DNA of 64,000 nucleotides from Eutrigla gurnardus (GCA_963514095.1 OY741271.1:12514772-12578771), one strand, 5' to 3'. Shown: positions 28,280-42,089, numbered from the stretch's first letter. The notes: generated by a model from the sequence alone, not told the origin. Made by a program: numbers and translations.

Positions 28280-29940
28280 CCTCTCACAGAGATGGGCCTC
28301 TCGTTCTAAATGTGTGTGGAGAGGAGGAGAGGATGAGAGGAGGGGGAAACTTAACAATTAGCGTTCATAATGAGATCAGGGTTATCAGACGGCTCGCTGG
28401 TCACGGATGATGAAAAGAACACTAATTCAGTTTGTCTCTTCCTCTGTTCCGCTCGCCCTCGCTGCTTGCTAAGGGATGGAGAGGGAGAGAGAGAGAGAAA
28501 GGGGAAGGGTGGGGAAATGTCCATATTAACAATAACTTCTATTAGACGCGTGCTAAATCATCTCTGTGGTGTAATTTCATTGCGTACATTGGTTACAATA
28601 ACTGTAAGCTTAAGAGAGCAAAAGCCATCGAGGAGTTGTCGTCCTCACCTGTTTCCAGCTCGTGGTAGACTCCAAAATGTTGTTGTTGTTTTTTGGCTGT
28701 CACGAAAACTGCCCAAATGACGTCAACACAATTTTCTTTTCTTTTTTATTTTTTTATTTCTTATTCCCTGGCTTCCTGTTTACTCCCTTATTCACCCGCT
28801 GCCTATAAATACCTCAAAGCCTGCCCTGGCTGCACCTCAGTTGGAGCTAAATGAGTGTAAACAGCCCTGACTGGGCCAGAGATGGATGAGTGCCACCGGC
28901 GAGGGAGGGGGGCCGAGAGATGGATGGAGACACAGACAGAGGAGGAGAAGACATGAAGAAGGGACTTCCACACTCTCCCCATAGAGTTCCTTTTGATGAA
29001 CAGCCTGAGCCCAGCCCTCCATGAGTTAACGCCAGGCAGCAGACCCGGCACAGACGAACACACACAGTTGCTCCTCAGCAGCACACATGCAAACGCACAC
29101 AGACACGGGCAGAAGCACAGCCATTTGATGTTTGGTCCTAAATATACCTGCTTTTAATCCTGAAGTGGACAGGATATGGGTTGGGTGTTTTTCCCGTTTC
29201 GGAGAGTTTTGTCGCCACGCCCTACAACGCCCACAATCCCATTCTCACCAATGGGGCCTAATCATTAAGACTGATTGGGAGACATCTCAGCGTGAAAGGA
29301 CCGCCGCACAACCCATCTATCACTAACGCACGCGGAAACACACACACAAACACGTATACATGCAGACACACACACACACAGAAAAACACACATACACACA
29401 GGCTTCATCCATCACCCCCTGTGGCTGGTCTATCTGAGGTCTCAGTGATTAGTTGTCCTGCCTGGCTGAATTATGATGTTAATAAGTCACCATTAGTTCC
29501 CGCGTCCACACCCACTTCACACATGTGAGTGAGAGCACATGCACGCACACACACACGCACACACACACACACCATTCAGCTATATCTTCAATTTGGTCTT
29601 GCTAGATTGAATTACAAAGAGTTCACACCTGCTGACTTTTTACATTATTTAGTTTACTATAAAAATCTCTTGAAAAACAGATTTCCACCATCACATTAAA
29701 AGTGAAACAGAAGCACAAAGATAGCATATGCTTTAAAAAAATCACTTCATGATAACATTTTATATCCACGTAGACCTTTTTCGTAACGACTGTATTGCGT
29801 TTAGGTGACCATGTTTTAGGGCGCTGCTTGTTAATGGGGTTAGCTTGGATAATTAATGGAACCATTGCGTCGGTGACACCTGTGCTTTTCCTTCGATGAC
29901 AAGTCAAAACGTTAACCGTGTAAAAGCGCTGATGACCATA

Positions 29941-30146
29941 CACTGTAAAATTTTACCAGGATTTAACCATATTTAACTGTAATAATCACAATATGATACT
30001 GTAATTTAGAATTTACTGTGAAATTGATGCAGACACAGTAAATTACTGTGAAATATTTATAATAAATTACTGTGAAATTACTGTAAAAGTAATGCAACCA
30101 GTAGCCAGTAATTTACTGTAAATTTACAGTGAAACATTTTACAGTG
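29941..30146. mobile_element. Short TA-bounded MITE with CACTGTAAAA ends
   Basis: The left end CACTGTAAAATTTTA and the right end AAACATTTTACAGTG are near-perfect inverted repeats, each flanked by TA (29939-29940 and 30147-30148). The interior is built from degenerate repeats of TTACTGTGAAAT/TTACTGTAAAT. The element is 206 bases and non-coding. The TA flanks suggest Tc1/mariner-type duplication, but the superfamily is uncertain. Confidence 0.7.
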
Positions 30147-30148
30147 TA

Positions 30149-32119
30149 GGGGTTGCCTAATGATCAGCAAACGGCCTATTCAATAGCACACATCACACAC
30201 ATAACCTGAAATGCTGGGTACTTAAGAGTACTTAGACTAACTGACATCCACTTTTGTGTCCCATATTATCCACTTCACCTGTGTGCAGTGTGTTTTCAAA
30301 AAGTACAATGAATCTGTCACAGAGAGAATCACAAGCAATCTACTGTTGGCCGGGTAGACGACACAAGTCAAACATCCAAACATCTGAACACAACCGCTCT
30401 GTCGATGACAACGGGACGCAGCAGTGTGACTGTTGTCAAGGTCTAATCACAATAACTCATGAGCTGCTGAATGCAACTTGCACATTCAACAGGTAACAAT
30501 GAGCACAGCCTCTCAGTCGGTAAATGGCACGACACACCATAAAAGAAAACCATTAAATTGCTCAGAGAATGACTTCCATTCAGCCATCTTCTGCCATGGC
30601 TCACAATAAACGACCTCCTGCTTGGCCCATCCACGAGACTTTCATGTCACGTCATTTCATGTCACGTCATTTCATGTCAAGTATGTGTTTCTATTACAGT
30701 ATAATGTGGTGAAAGAGGAGACTGTATTCATGTAGTGAGCTCTAGTGACATTACCCCACTGTAGTCCACATAATATGCCTTAAACATGTGAGTGTGTGTC
30801 ATATCTAATGAGGTAAGAGAGATCAGAAGGGGAAATATAAAAGTCATACTTTTAGTACTCATACTAGAATAAATAAAATAGAACAATGTCTCTGTGGTGG
30901 TCTACTGAAACTCAGAAATCCCTGCAAGTCTAACAGAGAACAAAATGCAAAGAGGCCAACTGTGACGCAGAGGAACTCACTGATGGCAACGTAGCCAAAA
31001 TAACTCAGACACGCAATAACAAATACAAGTGTGACTCAGCAAACGTGAAACAACGACGTCATCAGCAGATTAAATACACAGACACATTAAATAGGCCCAG
31101 CAGCAGCGGCACGGCAGCCAACACGGACACGAAACATATGAAACCGACTCACAGTTTGTGGAGTTGTATTCATCCGCCTGTGTGGCGTCATCTGGGCCGC
31201 AGTTTCACCAGTCTGACCTTGAATTAACAGACCAGCAGCCACATTACATTGTGGTTTTCATTGGCATAAACATGACGTTGTTAGGACAGACACGCAAGTA
31301 AATGTTTTTGTTTGTTTTTCACCTTTCTCTTGCGCAGACTGGCTATGGGGGTGTTGTCTCCTCGGCTTCAAAACTTTCCTTCATTGGCAATTTCGTGGTG
31401 AAAACCTTATCCAGTGTTTGTTTTAGCGCGATGTTTATATGACTTTAGCTAGCTAAACAAACTGGCACGCGCAGGGCTACGTGGACAAACTCTTCTTCTT
31501 CTTCTCCATTTAATCAGTTAAGGTGCGTTACCGACACTTACCATGCAGCGTGCACCCTCGTTAAAACGGGGGGGGGGGGGGATACTGCGGATACTGCGCA
31601 GACTCCCTGAGATTTATTTTATTTTTTATTTTTTTTTAAGATTTGGGATTTTCTTTTAAGAGCTCTGACGTTGACATCTAAAAAATGCTTCACAAAAACA
31701 TGATTAAAACTAGGATCATAGAAAGAAACACTTTCCATCATATCATAAATACGTCTCAACACCAGAATCCACATGCATGTAACTTCATATTTTAGCCAGA
31801 AAATGTTTTCATGAAATGAATCAGAAAGGAGTTTACTGACAAGGAGGTTTTCACATACAAGGAATTTACCTTGGTGTAATGCACGCACAATAATTTAAAA
31901 ATAATGAACCAAGCAAAGTCAAAGCAGTCAAGAACATGCACAGAATAATTACCATGAAATAAAAAAGTATAGTATAGCCATATTATAATCATAAATTATG
32001 AACAATGTGTGCAAAAATGTAGCAGGGGTTGTGCAAAATTGTTGTGCAAAATTTCGCAATATACACATAGTCCAAGATGTCCAAGACATTATTGTAACGC
32101 ATGGAGGCAAATGACTGTG
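30149..32119. other. Non-coding stretch, no gene recognised
   Basis: Contains a short 15-bp tandem repeat at 30642-30679, a TTC run near 31490 and a run of about 14 G at 31567-31581. No coding exon is recognised. Confidence 0.45.
30642..30679. repeat. 15-bp tandem repeat containing TCACGTCA
   Basis: TCATGTCACGTCATT occurs at 30642-30656 and 30657-30671, with a partial third copy to 30679. Each unit carries a CRE-like half site (CACGTCA). Confidence 0.85.
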
Positions 32120-32750
32120 TGTGTGTGTGTGGTAGTGGGGGTCCAGGGCCTTGTTGTTGATGTGGTCAGCTGCAGACGGGGAAAAACTGTTGTTGTGGCG
32201 AGAGGTTCTGGTCCTGACAGACGTCAGCCTCTTGCCGGTGGGGAGTGAAAATATGTCCGGGGTGAGAGGGGTGGCCCCCTCCTCCCGTCCTGAAGGGACG
32301 GCAGGTTGCAGCCGATTGCCTTCTCGGCACAGTGGGTGATACTTGCAGTGCTGGTGATGGAGGAGATGAGGATGGACTCAGTGGTGGAGGTGTAGATGTG
32401 CACCATCATTGCAGGAAGTACATCCTTAGCTGTGCCTTCTTGGTGATGCAGCTGATGTTCTGCTCCCACTTGAAGTCCTGGCTGATTATTGTGGAAGCGG
32501 ATGGACTCCACACTGGGAGTCACACAGGGTGGGGAAGGATGGAGCTGTGTTCCTTCTAATATCCACAATCTCTATCTTTAGAGCATTGCAAGTTGTTTTT
32601 TAACTGCACCAAATCACCGGGTGGTCAATCTTCCACCTGTAGGGAGTCTCATCTCCACCAGAGATCAGCTCAATGAGGGTGGTGTCATCCACAAACGCCA
32701 GGAGCTTGACGGATTGGTGATGGAGGTGCAGCTGCTTACAGGGAGAAGAG
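32120..32750 (-). mobile_element. L2/Rex1-like LINE fragment, reverse-transcriptase C-terminal region
   Basis: On the minus strand the translation includes MMVHIYTSTTESILISSIT and AEKAIGCNLPSLQD, matching the conserved region after the polymerase fingers and palm of fish L2/Rex1-type ORF2 proteins. Further minus-strand homology continues upstream (towards 32750), through the segments preceding that motif. Stops and small deletions break the frame, so it is a dead 5'-truncated copy. Confidence 0.8.
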
Positions 32751-35098
32751 AATGTATGTCCTGACTATACAGGACATTACAAAGCTGTTGTAACAGCCAT
32801 CATCTCAACTATAAAGGCTAAAAACTGCAGCCTAACCCAGGAAAAACAGATAGCTGCTCCTCTTTAACATGTATCCTTTAGCGCTGGTATATTGAAAACA
32901 AACCTCATCGAACCCTGAGATCAGTCTGTGTTTTTACTCCTGCACATCAGTTGCCGTTGGACTGATATCAGCAAGAAAACATTCCTACAGAACATCATTG
33001 TACAAATTAAAGAGATCCTTATCAAATGGCTGATGTTAATGGACAATATAGGCTATAGTTATCATTTTTAAACTCTATTAATGCTAGCCACATTCCCCCA
33101 AACATTTAGGGTCCGACTTTAATTAACAATGAAGGGAATAGGGTGTTGTATGTTGTATCCCCTCAGTGTGTTTGATGTAAAACAAGCAGAACCAGCTGGA
33201 CTGCCAGCAATGCTGCTTTTACTGTGATATTGACTTGTGTGACCACAAATTAAACAACAACTAACACTCTATTTGAATTATTTTGACACCTCCACTCTTT
33301 ACCGTCTGCAGAGAGAAACATCTAATTTTCTCCTCACATGATCTTCATTGATTATATTTTTCCGTAAACATGAATGGCGATCCATGGAAGACTTTTTTTT
33401 ATCAGCAGTGGGATTAATTTTGATGAATACTTACTGTTCACGTCAATAACATTTTGGCCAGACGTTGTCTACTCAATAGCATATATATAGCTATATATCT
33501 TAGCTCCGGCTCAGTCGATATCCCAGAGAGAGATGGAGGGACAGAAACGGCAGAAATAGTACGGCCATTAGGTGCCCGTAAAATATGCAGGTATGCCTAG
33601 GTTTTAGGATTAAATAATTGATTAGGATGGGTCGATGGTGATATGTATCATTGTTTTTTGATAAGCTGTAGCACCATCTGAAGATAGCCCTAGAGAAAAA
33701 TCCATATTCAGGAGGTAAGGGTAGACTATTGATCAGCACACATCTAAGAGGCTCTGATGACAACTAAATGTGTGTCGGTGAAATGGTCATGAAGTCAACA
33801 GGGATTTGTCATATGCACCATTATCATTCAATTCTTAATTACCTACCTGGAAGAAGTGAACCTTATTACAACTTTCCTGAGTCATAGTTGTGTGAACTTT
33901 CCTGTTTCTGTGCAGGGAAACTGTGTAGTTGCACATCGGTAACTAAAAGTACAACTGGGACGCCTAAACACATCTTTTTTGTTGTTGCAAATTATATTGT
34001 GTTTCAAATAAAGATACTGCAAAAAATGGGAGGTCTGGTTTGGTCAGAATTCCTCAAAGCATCCAACCTTTTCTTTCACATTTAAGTTTAGTTGATGAGT
34101 ACAAGGCTCTCTTTGAACAGATTACAGAACAGACACCACTACAACCACCACTTGAATTAATTGCAACATATTGCTTTTTAAGTGAAGATTCATATCATTT
34201 ATTTCCCATACCCCAGGGTCATTACCTACAAAAGTAATGCATGAAAAATATTACAGGCAATATGTCATATAGTGGAGGCTGTGGGCAGCAAACTCCTGGC
34301 AGGGGCTTTAGGGGGGACCATCTGCACTGGAGTACCACCATGAAACGACATGTAGCGACAGACACTGAGCCGTCACACACACACACACACACACACACTG
34401 CGTTGAAAATGATCTGAAGAGGTTCCTCAAACAACCAGGCAGCATCCCGATGTAGGAATGTGCTTCGGACACAGCTGCTGCCTTTGCTTCTCATATTTGG
34501 CACCAAAAAGAAGAAACTGGATTACTTGTTCCACTTGTCGGGCGATGTGCGACGTTAAAATATGTGCGTGTGTGTATATAGTTTTTCTCATCTGACATCA
34601 GACAAACCCACGCTTTATTCTGCCTCTCTATCTCTCGTAAGCACACTCTCGTGGGGACGCTTCAACTCAACAGAGTGTGGATATGTTTGAGTTTGAGCAA
34701 GGTGTTGAAATTTCCCCCAAAAGCTGTGAAGCCTGGGTGAAACGGGATTGTCACTCTAAAGTAAGCTGGGATCACATTATTATGCTTTGATACAGCGTTG
34801 GTAAGTTCGGGCTGACACACACACACACACACAGGAAGCCGAGGTGTGAGGAGGTAAGCATTATGCAGCTTCAGTTTCTCTCTGGCACACAGAATTAGCC
34901 GAGGTGAATATCTGCACTTCAGCTTAGAAAGGAAATGGAGCATGGCGTGCGTGTGCGAGCGCCGAGAGGAGCACGCCGGGGTTGACCATTTTCTCTTCTT
35001 CTGTAACTTCATTAAAGAAATATAAAATGGCAGGCCATTAGGGCAAACACATTCAGCAGCCTCTTATTGAGAGATGCTTTTAGAAAAATCTAATTCCA

Positions 35099-35131
<33 letters not shown>

Positions 35132-35392
35132 CCTCCCAATATGACTGCAGCTCTTTCGAGCTTGGTGAGGGCTGCTGGAGGAAGAGATGGGATGGCACAG
35201 CGTTTCCACGGTGATAAAGTGGCACCTCCAACATGGCCGTCTGTTCACCCTGCCTTCTTATTAAACAGAAGGGAAGAGAACGAGAAAGCCCGAGACCAAC
35301 AGAGATTGCAAAACAGACAAATTTGAACTCCACGCTCATTTTTCCTTTCCTCCCTCTCTCCTTTAACGGCCTCCATATTCTCGTTTCTTCCC

Positions 35393-35433
35393 CCTCCTCC
35401 TCCTCCTCCCATCTCTCCTCCTCCTCCTCCTCG
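35393..35433. repeat. (CTC)n-rich tract
   Basis: Two runs of CTC triplets separated by CATCT. Confidence 0.9.
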
Positions 35434-35777
35434 TCTGTGTGAGTTATTAGGGATGAGAGGAAGTCATTCTCTGTGTGTGGTTATTAGTATTGATCTGAGC
35501 GCCGTTCAACAGCCGTTTCCTGATGATTTCCTCTCATTCAGCCTCCCTCCTTTTCTCACGTTATAGCGTCCCTCCCCCACCCCCACCCATCCCTCTCAGC
35601 CCTGCAGCTCCACTACGGTGGAGTTTCAACACAGTACTTTATCTGCGGCGTCCGACTGATTTACTGGATAGTGTCGTCTTAATACTGCTACACACACTCA
35701 TGCACATACAACTAACTGACCACAGAAACCACACATTTACATTCAGGCTCAGGCCTGTATTTTATTGACCAATAAAC

Positions 35778-35787
<10 letters not shown>

Positions 35788-35823
<36 letters not shown>
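35788..35823. repeat. (CA)n microsatellite
   Basis: A CA array of about 35 bases preceded by a CT tract. Confidence 0.94.
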
Positions 35824-35825
<2 letters not shown>

Positions 35826-37984
35826 TGTATTAGTGAAACAATCATTATTTACTATGGGGACCCTCCTCACATGGAGGCATATAATAGTCCGCTTGGTTTG
35901 CTGCTGAGTCTGTTGTTTGCAGACTTGCAGTAAACACAATGACATTTGAAGGATTGATAAAAGGCAATAAAACAGCTAATTGCCTTCTAATTTAGTTATT
36001 TATCTATCAAACAATGTCATTTTTTTCATTTTTGTAATAATGTCGCATAGCCAGACCTGCACAGTGCTGCGTCAGCACGAAAGAAAGGTTATCATTATCA
36101 TTCCTGCATAGGGGGGAAAAACTGCTCTGGCTCATTTGTATTTCTTCAAACCAATCACAGTTGTCTACGGCGGCAGGATGCGGCGGCGATGCCCTCGCCA
36201 CGATACACATCACAGGAAGCGGAAGGGGAGGAGAATGTTGTGTGGGATATGCAGCCTGGATCTGGTGACGCAGACTGGTTTTAATCAGTTTTTCTGTAAA
36301 TAAATCCTTTTGAATGCACACACACACACACACTGATAACCGTGTGCAACTAATATGAAGGTGCACCGGTGCATCTTTATTATTGATGAAGCATTTAAAT
36401 AACACAGGTAGAGGGATGTGTATTATTCATAGTGTTGATGTCAGTTCTCGCCCCACACAGTGTATCCTGCCAGCTTCGTCCGGCATAAGATGCAGACGGA
36501 AAACAACACACACATGGAAGTACGCACTCGTATGTGCAACGTCAAAATCGCAATAAATGAACAGCCGGATTAGAGAGCGATGCCCTTCGATGTGGTCACC
36601 GCATCATAGGCTAACCTCCTTTTTGCCTTTGGTGAACAGCGGACACCGATATGCGACACTTGGCTGTCGATAGGAGTCACTAACCACCAATTTCTTTCCC
36701 TCTTCATCAGTGTTAGATCGTATCTCTGTAACCTCAACCTTTAGTCGTAACCTTAATCCCGCCACCAATCCAATGGATCGTTACCTTTAGCATATTTAGT
36801 GCTATTGGCATATCCTTCCTCTGCGACCATGTCTATTAGTCTTAGCTAATAGAGCAGCCACCTGTAATGAAGACACACTACACAGTTCCTAATGGCTTGT
36901 GGAAGGGATGTAAACAAGGTCAAAAGGGAAACCAACAGCTCACCACAACGGGACGGCAAAGGAAAGAAATCCCATCATCGCCGTCAGACTAACAATGCTA
37001 TTTGTGAGAGGAAAAGGGGAGCGAGAGGCCGGTTCTAGGGGGAAATCATTTTGTTATCTAGTTCAACCTGGCCTGTCCTCTGTTGTGGAGAGGCCGAGGA
37101 ACACGGTGAGTGTCCCTCCCAAGCCCGGTGCTGCTCAGTGACCGCACACTTTATAGAGGCCAGCGTCTGAGGGACAGAAGCAAGAACAGCCACTCTAACA
37201 GAACACAAGCAGGCAGGGACTTATAGCAGCAGAGGGCCACACATGAGTCCAAATACTTCTACTAGTCAATGTGCAATGTGAGTTCAGTTCTGAAAACTTA
37301 GGGGCTTTAAGATCAATTAAATGAATACCTTTTCTTAATTTTTTATTTGATAAGTAGAAGGTTAAAACGACCTTTCCAGAAGTAATTTCAAGATGTTTTT
37401 GAAGATATAATCCTGACTCTTTTAAATCTATTGTATTTCTACAGTTTAAAAAAAATATGTTAATGCATGAATTGTCAAATATATGCTTTATGTATAGCAC
37501 TTTGACTTTGTGTATGAAATGTGCTCTGCATAAGCCTTCATGACAAAGCATGATTTTAGCATGTTTGCTATAACATGGTGCCTTTTGCATTATAGTTCCT
37601 GCTCTAGTTGTCGCATGCTCAGTATTCAGTAAATAATATAATGTAGAATACTTTCAATTCAGAAAATACACACATACATATAAGCTAAAAAACAAAAATG
37701 CACTCTATCCGCCTGCCGCATCAGTGTGAATATCAATACACAGAGACACAAGACCCCAATTATCCGACTGGAATTTAGAAAATATGAACTGCGCCACGGA
37801 ATCTGTATATTTCTGCTATCTTTCTTCTTTAGGTTTTGAAGAAGGACTCATCATGCTCCAGGGCAGCAGTGCTCTGGATTGATGACAAACCTGCACAACG
37901 GCCTCATGTTCACTTCAACATACCAGAGCAAAATGCTGAGTTCCCTGTCTGTCTCTCATTTATACTCCCTCCCCCCCCTCCCCT

Positions 37985-38250
37985 CCCCCTGAATATGAAT
38001 GATATTCAGTTGCACATTAATCCGCCCTGGATATTAATTACAGTCTCCATTAACATTTAATAAATACTTCCCAGGTGGGCCTGCTGCTGAGTGAACTGAG
38101 AGCCTTATCAAATATTAGGCCTTTAATTGGCCTTTCACTCCAATGAATGGCTTTTTAATTAGCCCGCAGTTATCATCCCTCCACCAACCACAGGGCCGCG
38201 GCTGATCAGCTCTTGCAGATGTGCCAGTTTTGCTGAGTGAGGGCATCTTA
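37985..38250. promoter_or_regulatory. Candidate conserved non-coding element
   Basis: A unique AT-rich block with many ATTA/TAAT motifs (GATATTAATTACAG, CCTTTAATTGGCC, TTTTTAATTAGCCC), CCAATGAATGG and a GGCCGCGGCTGATCAGC segment. No open frame or repeat family is visible. Composition suggests a developmental enhancer, but this is inference. Confidence 0.3.
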
Positions 38251-39992
38251 ATGACTTGAGGTAGGCCACTCATTGATTGCATAATACCCCATTTCCGCGG
38301 CCAGTGGAGGAATAGTGCAATCTGTGGGCTGCACAGCCAGACACTAAGCGATTGTCCGGCTATAGCATTTGCTCTGGATCTAGCAGCCGGCAGGGATACA
38401 GTCTTTCAGTGAGATATCTGTGGTAGAGGGAAACTCGCACTCACATGCCAGAGACATCGCAACTGCCAAAGTAGAAAGTAGAATTTAGTCATTATTTGTT
38501 TACTGTGTTTCTTAAACATATCCAAGCAGGGAACCATCCTGCTTGTTGCGCTATGTTAAGAAAACACACTCACCGTGGCTACAGTCCAGTCAGTCTGACA
38601 TGTACCTGCATCTTTCACTCATGACACATCACTGTTGAACTACTTTCCTTAGTCATGGATTTATTCTTTACGTATAACTGTATATAACTTCCTTACCATT
38701 GGAATAAGTGAAAGTAACCCAAGAAGAGTTGCTTTAAAGAACCAAAGCTACTTCACAGGCATCCTTTGTCAAAAAGCAATATTCATTAGAAATACATATA
38801 GAGACAATGATGAATAAAATACTGATCTGAAATATTATCTTACAGCTCTCTTTTTCTTCCAAGCAAAGCTTTTTTTTCTCTCCCCCTATTGACTCGGTAA
38901 GGAGACTTCCTCCCACTGGGGATGTTGACTATGATGCAACACTCAAATGTGAGTCACTGCCATATCCGACTACCACCATTTATTATACACACACACACAC
39001 AGGCACAAATACACACGTTTGCACCAATATGCCGTGAAAACACAGGAGGAGAGAGTGACGGCTGTCATAAACACTTAAAATCACAGAGACAGAGACGCCA
39101 CCTGGAAGCCTTGGATGTAACGCGTAAACACTCACACATACGTAAATCACTGGAAGTCATCTCCGCTGTCTCTCAGAGCTTCAATGGCTTGTTATAAAGC
39201 AGAAGGGAGAAGCACAACAAGGAGGCATCCAGCAGACTTCTTTAACCCAGTCAGAATGAGCTGTTTCCAGCACTAATAGGGTTATTAGGATGTGGTGAGT
39301 GCAGCAGGAATGAATGTCTGCAGGTAATGGTCGTGGGAGCTGACTGGAAAGAATGAGAGACAATTTGCTTGGTCGTATCGTTTTTACGACGCCAAAGAAA
39401 GTAACAGCGTGGGATTTGACTTGATCACAAACAGCGCTGCTTTTCCTATATCGATCAGATCAATGGCGTTCGCAGGGTTACAGTTGATGGGGAACACTGG
39501 GGATAATTGAAGTCCTCGAGAAGTATCGGTATAGTCAGTTGATGGAACAAGAGGAAAGCTGAAGGCGATGCAAGCGGTTGGTTCAGTCATAATTCCTTTC
39601 TATTGTCTTTGTTTGGGAACATCGTTTTTATGAGAACATTAAATCTACAAATAGAATGAATACTTTTGTGAACTTTTTTTATTGGAGTCCAAAATATATT
39701 TCCAAATCCGATAAGTATGTGTATGTAGATGAGAGCTTTATGTGTGGAGTGTACATGAACATGTCTGTGTTGTATATAATATGTATGGATAAAACAACCT
39801 CCACCACTTTAGTATTTAGTCATATTTTCATGACTATAGAGCTAGAAATAGGGGCACGGCATTATATGACTGTGTGCAATACAGTACTGCAGACCTCTCT
39901 CTCCACAATTCTCTACAGTGATCAACGAAACACTCATACATTGAAACGTTGGTGTGACACATGCTCTCTGCTATGAAAAATGCACATTAGTT

Positions 39993-40406
39993 CAGAGATC
40001 TTCAACAAGTGGTCCGGGACCCCTGGGGGGTCCGCAGAGTTACTGCAGTGGGTCCCCGAAATGATTTGATCCCAAACGTTTTTTCTTCCAAAAATGTTAA
40101 TGTGTCCAAAAATACACCTTAACATGAAAACAACCTATATTAAGCAAATATAAATCTTCCTGTTTGTTTAATATTATGCAGTGAAATTGTGATGTAGAAA
40201 TTCCAAAATAGAACTACAATATGAATCTGTCAACAATTATTATTTTAATGGCTTAGCATTGTATACATCATTACAAAGTACTGTTATACCTGCCACTATT
40301 GGCTGCACTACACGTTATTATTGGCCCACTTTAATAAGGAACACAGTTTTAAATAGCTCCACTATCAGCCAAGGGGTCCTAGGCCTGAAAATGTTAAAAA
40401 CCTCTG
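39993..40406. mobile_element. hAT-like MITE with 8-bp target duplication
   Basis: The left end CAGAGATCTTCAACAAGTGG pairs with the reverse complement of the right end (GTTAAAAACCTCTG). The flanking 8-mers CATTAGTT (39985-39992) and CATTAGAT (40407-40414) differ at one base, as expected of an aged hAT target duplication. A GGGACCCCTGGGGGGTCC palindrome follows the left end. At 414 bases it has no coding capacity. Confidence 0.85.
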
Positions 40407-41198
40407 CATTAGATCATATCAAATAGTTTAAACATAGAAGGCACAACTTGGAAATGTTTCCTTCTCACAGATAAACGAACATCAAGCATGCAACACAACC
40501 ATTCACAATACAGACTCAGGTGTTTGTGTGACGTAGTGAGGATGTAAGGATGTATATCTGGTTCATCTCTAAGAACGATGCCCATTGGTTTGAGTAGAAG
40601 TCCTGTTTAAAACAGTGTTGTTGTTCATGTTGCTTCAAATCCACAAGGAGCCTAAAGGCATTAGAAGATGTCAGGTGTGATGTCATCGGAAAACACTCTA
40701 CACTTCCTGATTCCTGAGGAAACCGAGGACTTAGAACAGTCCAGACCAAACTCCAAAGCCAGCACCATGTGGGTTCATTTTGCAGCTGGGTTTATTTTCC
40801 GGTAGCTCAGGGCAACCTGGCTCGCCCTCTTTTGACATATTTAAATGCGTTGTCTCATGTCCAAAACCAGAGATGCTGTGGGGGAGAGGCAGGTCTAAGC
40901 TTCATGGCTGAAATGATCCAAAAGCTCTGCTTCAACAGGGAGCTGAGTGAGGGAGCCGGCTGCATCAAATGATGCTTTAGAATGGTAAGAGCTCCCTCTA
41001 GGGGCGGGTGCATTTGGTGTGACGACGCCAGTTTCCTGTGCAGATCTGAATGGTTGACGAATCCTGGAAGAGTCCCAACACAACACAGACTGGTGACTCC
41101 ATTTAATTACAGCAGGTATGACATGCTGACATCAGCTGACGCCTTCCTCTCGCTGAGTCCAGTGACTTCAACCGTGATGATCTCACAGTCTCTCTCTG

Positions 41199-41304
<106 letters not shown>

Positions 41305-41472
41305 CCTTCCTCCTGTATACATCCATCTTCTCCAGCAGCTCCTCTTTAGTCTCTGAGAATGTGTCTGTCACTCAGACTCACTGTCTTTTCCAATCGTTAG
41401 TCTTAAAGGAAGGAAAATGCCTTTATGTTTGCCATTTCTCAGCTTCCTCTCTAAAGTAAGGATGCTGAGGAG

Positions 41473-41487
41473 CACACACACACACAC

Positions 41488-41531
<44 letters not shown>
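41473..41531. repeat. (CA)n microsatellite
   Basis: A CA array of about 58 bases with one CG interruption. Confidence 0.96.
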
Positions 41532-41532
<1 letters not shown>

Positions 41533-42089
41533 GTTAAATTATTTACACTTCTATCAGCTTTAATGGACCCATCAATTACATTGCAGGCTCTACCCATAAG
41601 TCCTCCGCAAACTGTCTTCTTCCCATAATGAACAACAGCTTCATGTATATTGAATGTGAGAGAATGTCCGTGACACGCTGAATGATAATGGCTGGACATC
41701 CGGCCTCTATACCACATTATAACCACACATCTGGACCTTACCGACATCTCTTTCAACCTACCTTTCTGTACATTGCTCGTATTATTTCCTTCTTATATTT
41801 TGCAGGTAACTGAAGTTTTCCATATACTATACAGTGTGTCCTCTCTACTGCCCTCCCAGTATCTGTCCCCTGACAGTGTCTGCCTCTCCCTCTGTTCTGC
41901 TGCCCTGTTTCCATGCTCTTTCCTCCTTTCACTCTGGTGTTTCATATATAATGCATCTTAAACAAACAGATGTGTCCGAGTCACTCAGATGCATGGCTGT
42001 CCCCACGCTGCTGCTCCATTGACCCTGCGAGCCGAGGGTTCACGCCTACAGTCGGAGACAGCAAATACGGACCGCACATTCAGCTGAGA

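Larger units (their letters stand above)
26771..29938. other. Non-coding stretch with CA and GA arrays
   Basis: Includes the CA array at 27399-27483, the GA array at 28232-28276 and interrupted CA runs at 29336-29400 and 29540-29573. No coding exon is recognised. Confidence 0.45.
32751..39992. other. Non-coding stretch with CA arrays
   Basis: CA arrays lie at about 34376-34399, 34816-34832, 35102-35130, 35788-35823 and 36316-36332, and a CTC-rich tract at 35393-35433. Open frames up to 132 codons (36007-36405, minus) have no recognised motif and often read through CA arrays. No coding exon is supported. Confidence 0.45.

Noticed and set aside
36007..36405. 132-codon minus-strand frame
   Set aside because: It passes through a CA array and shows no domain, start context or splice pairing.
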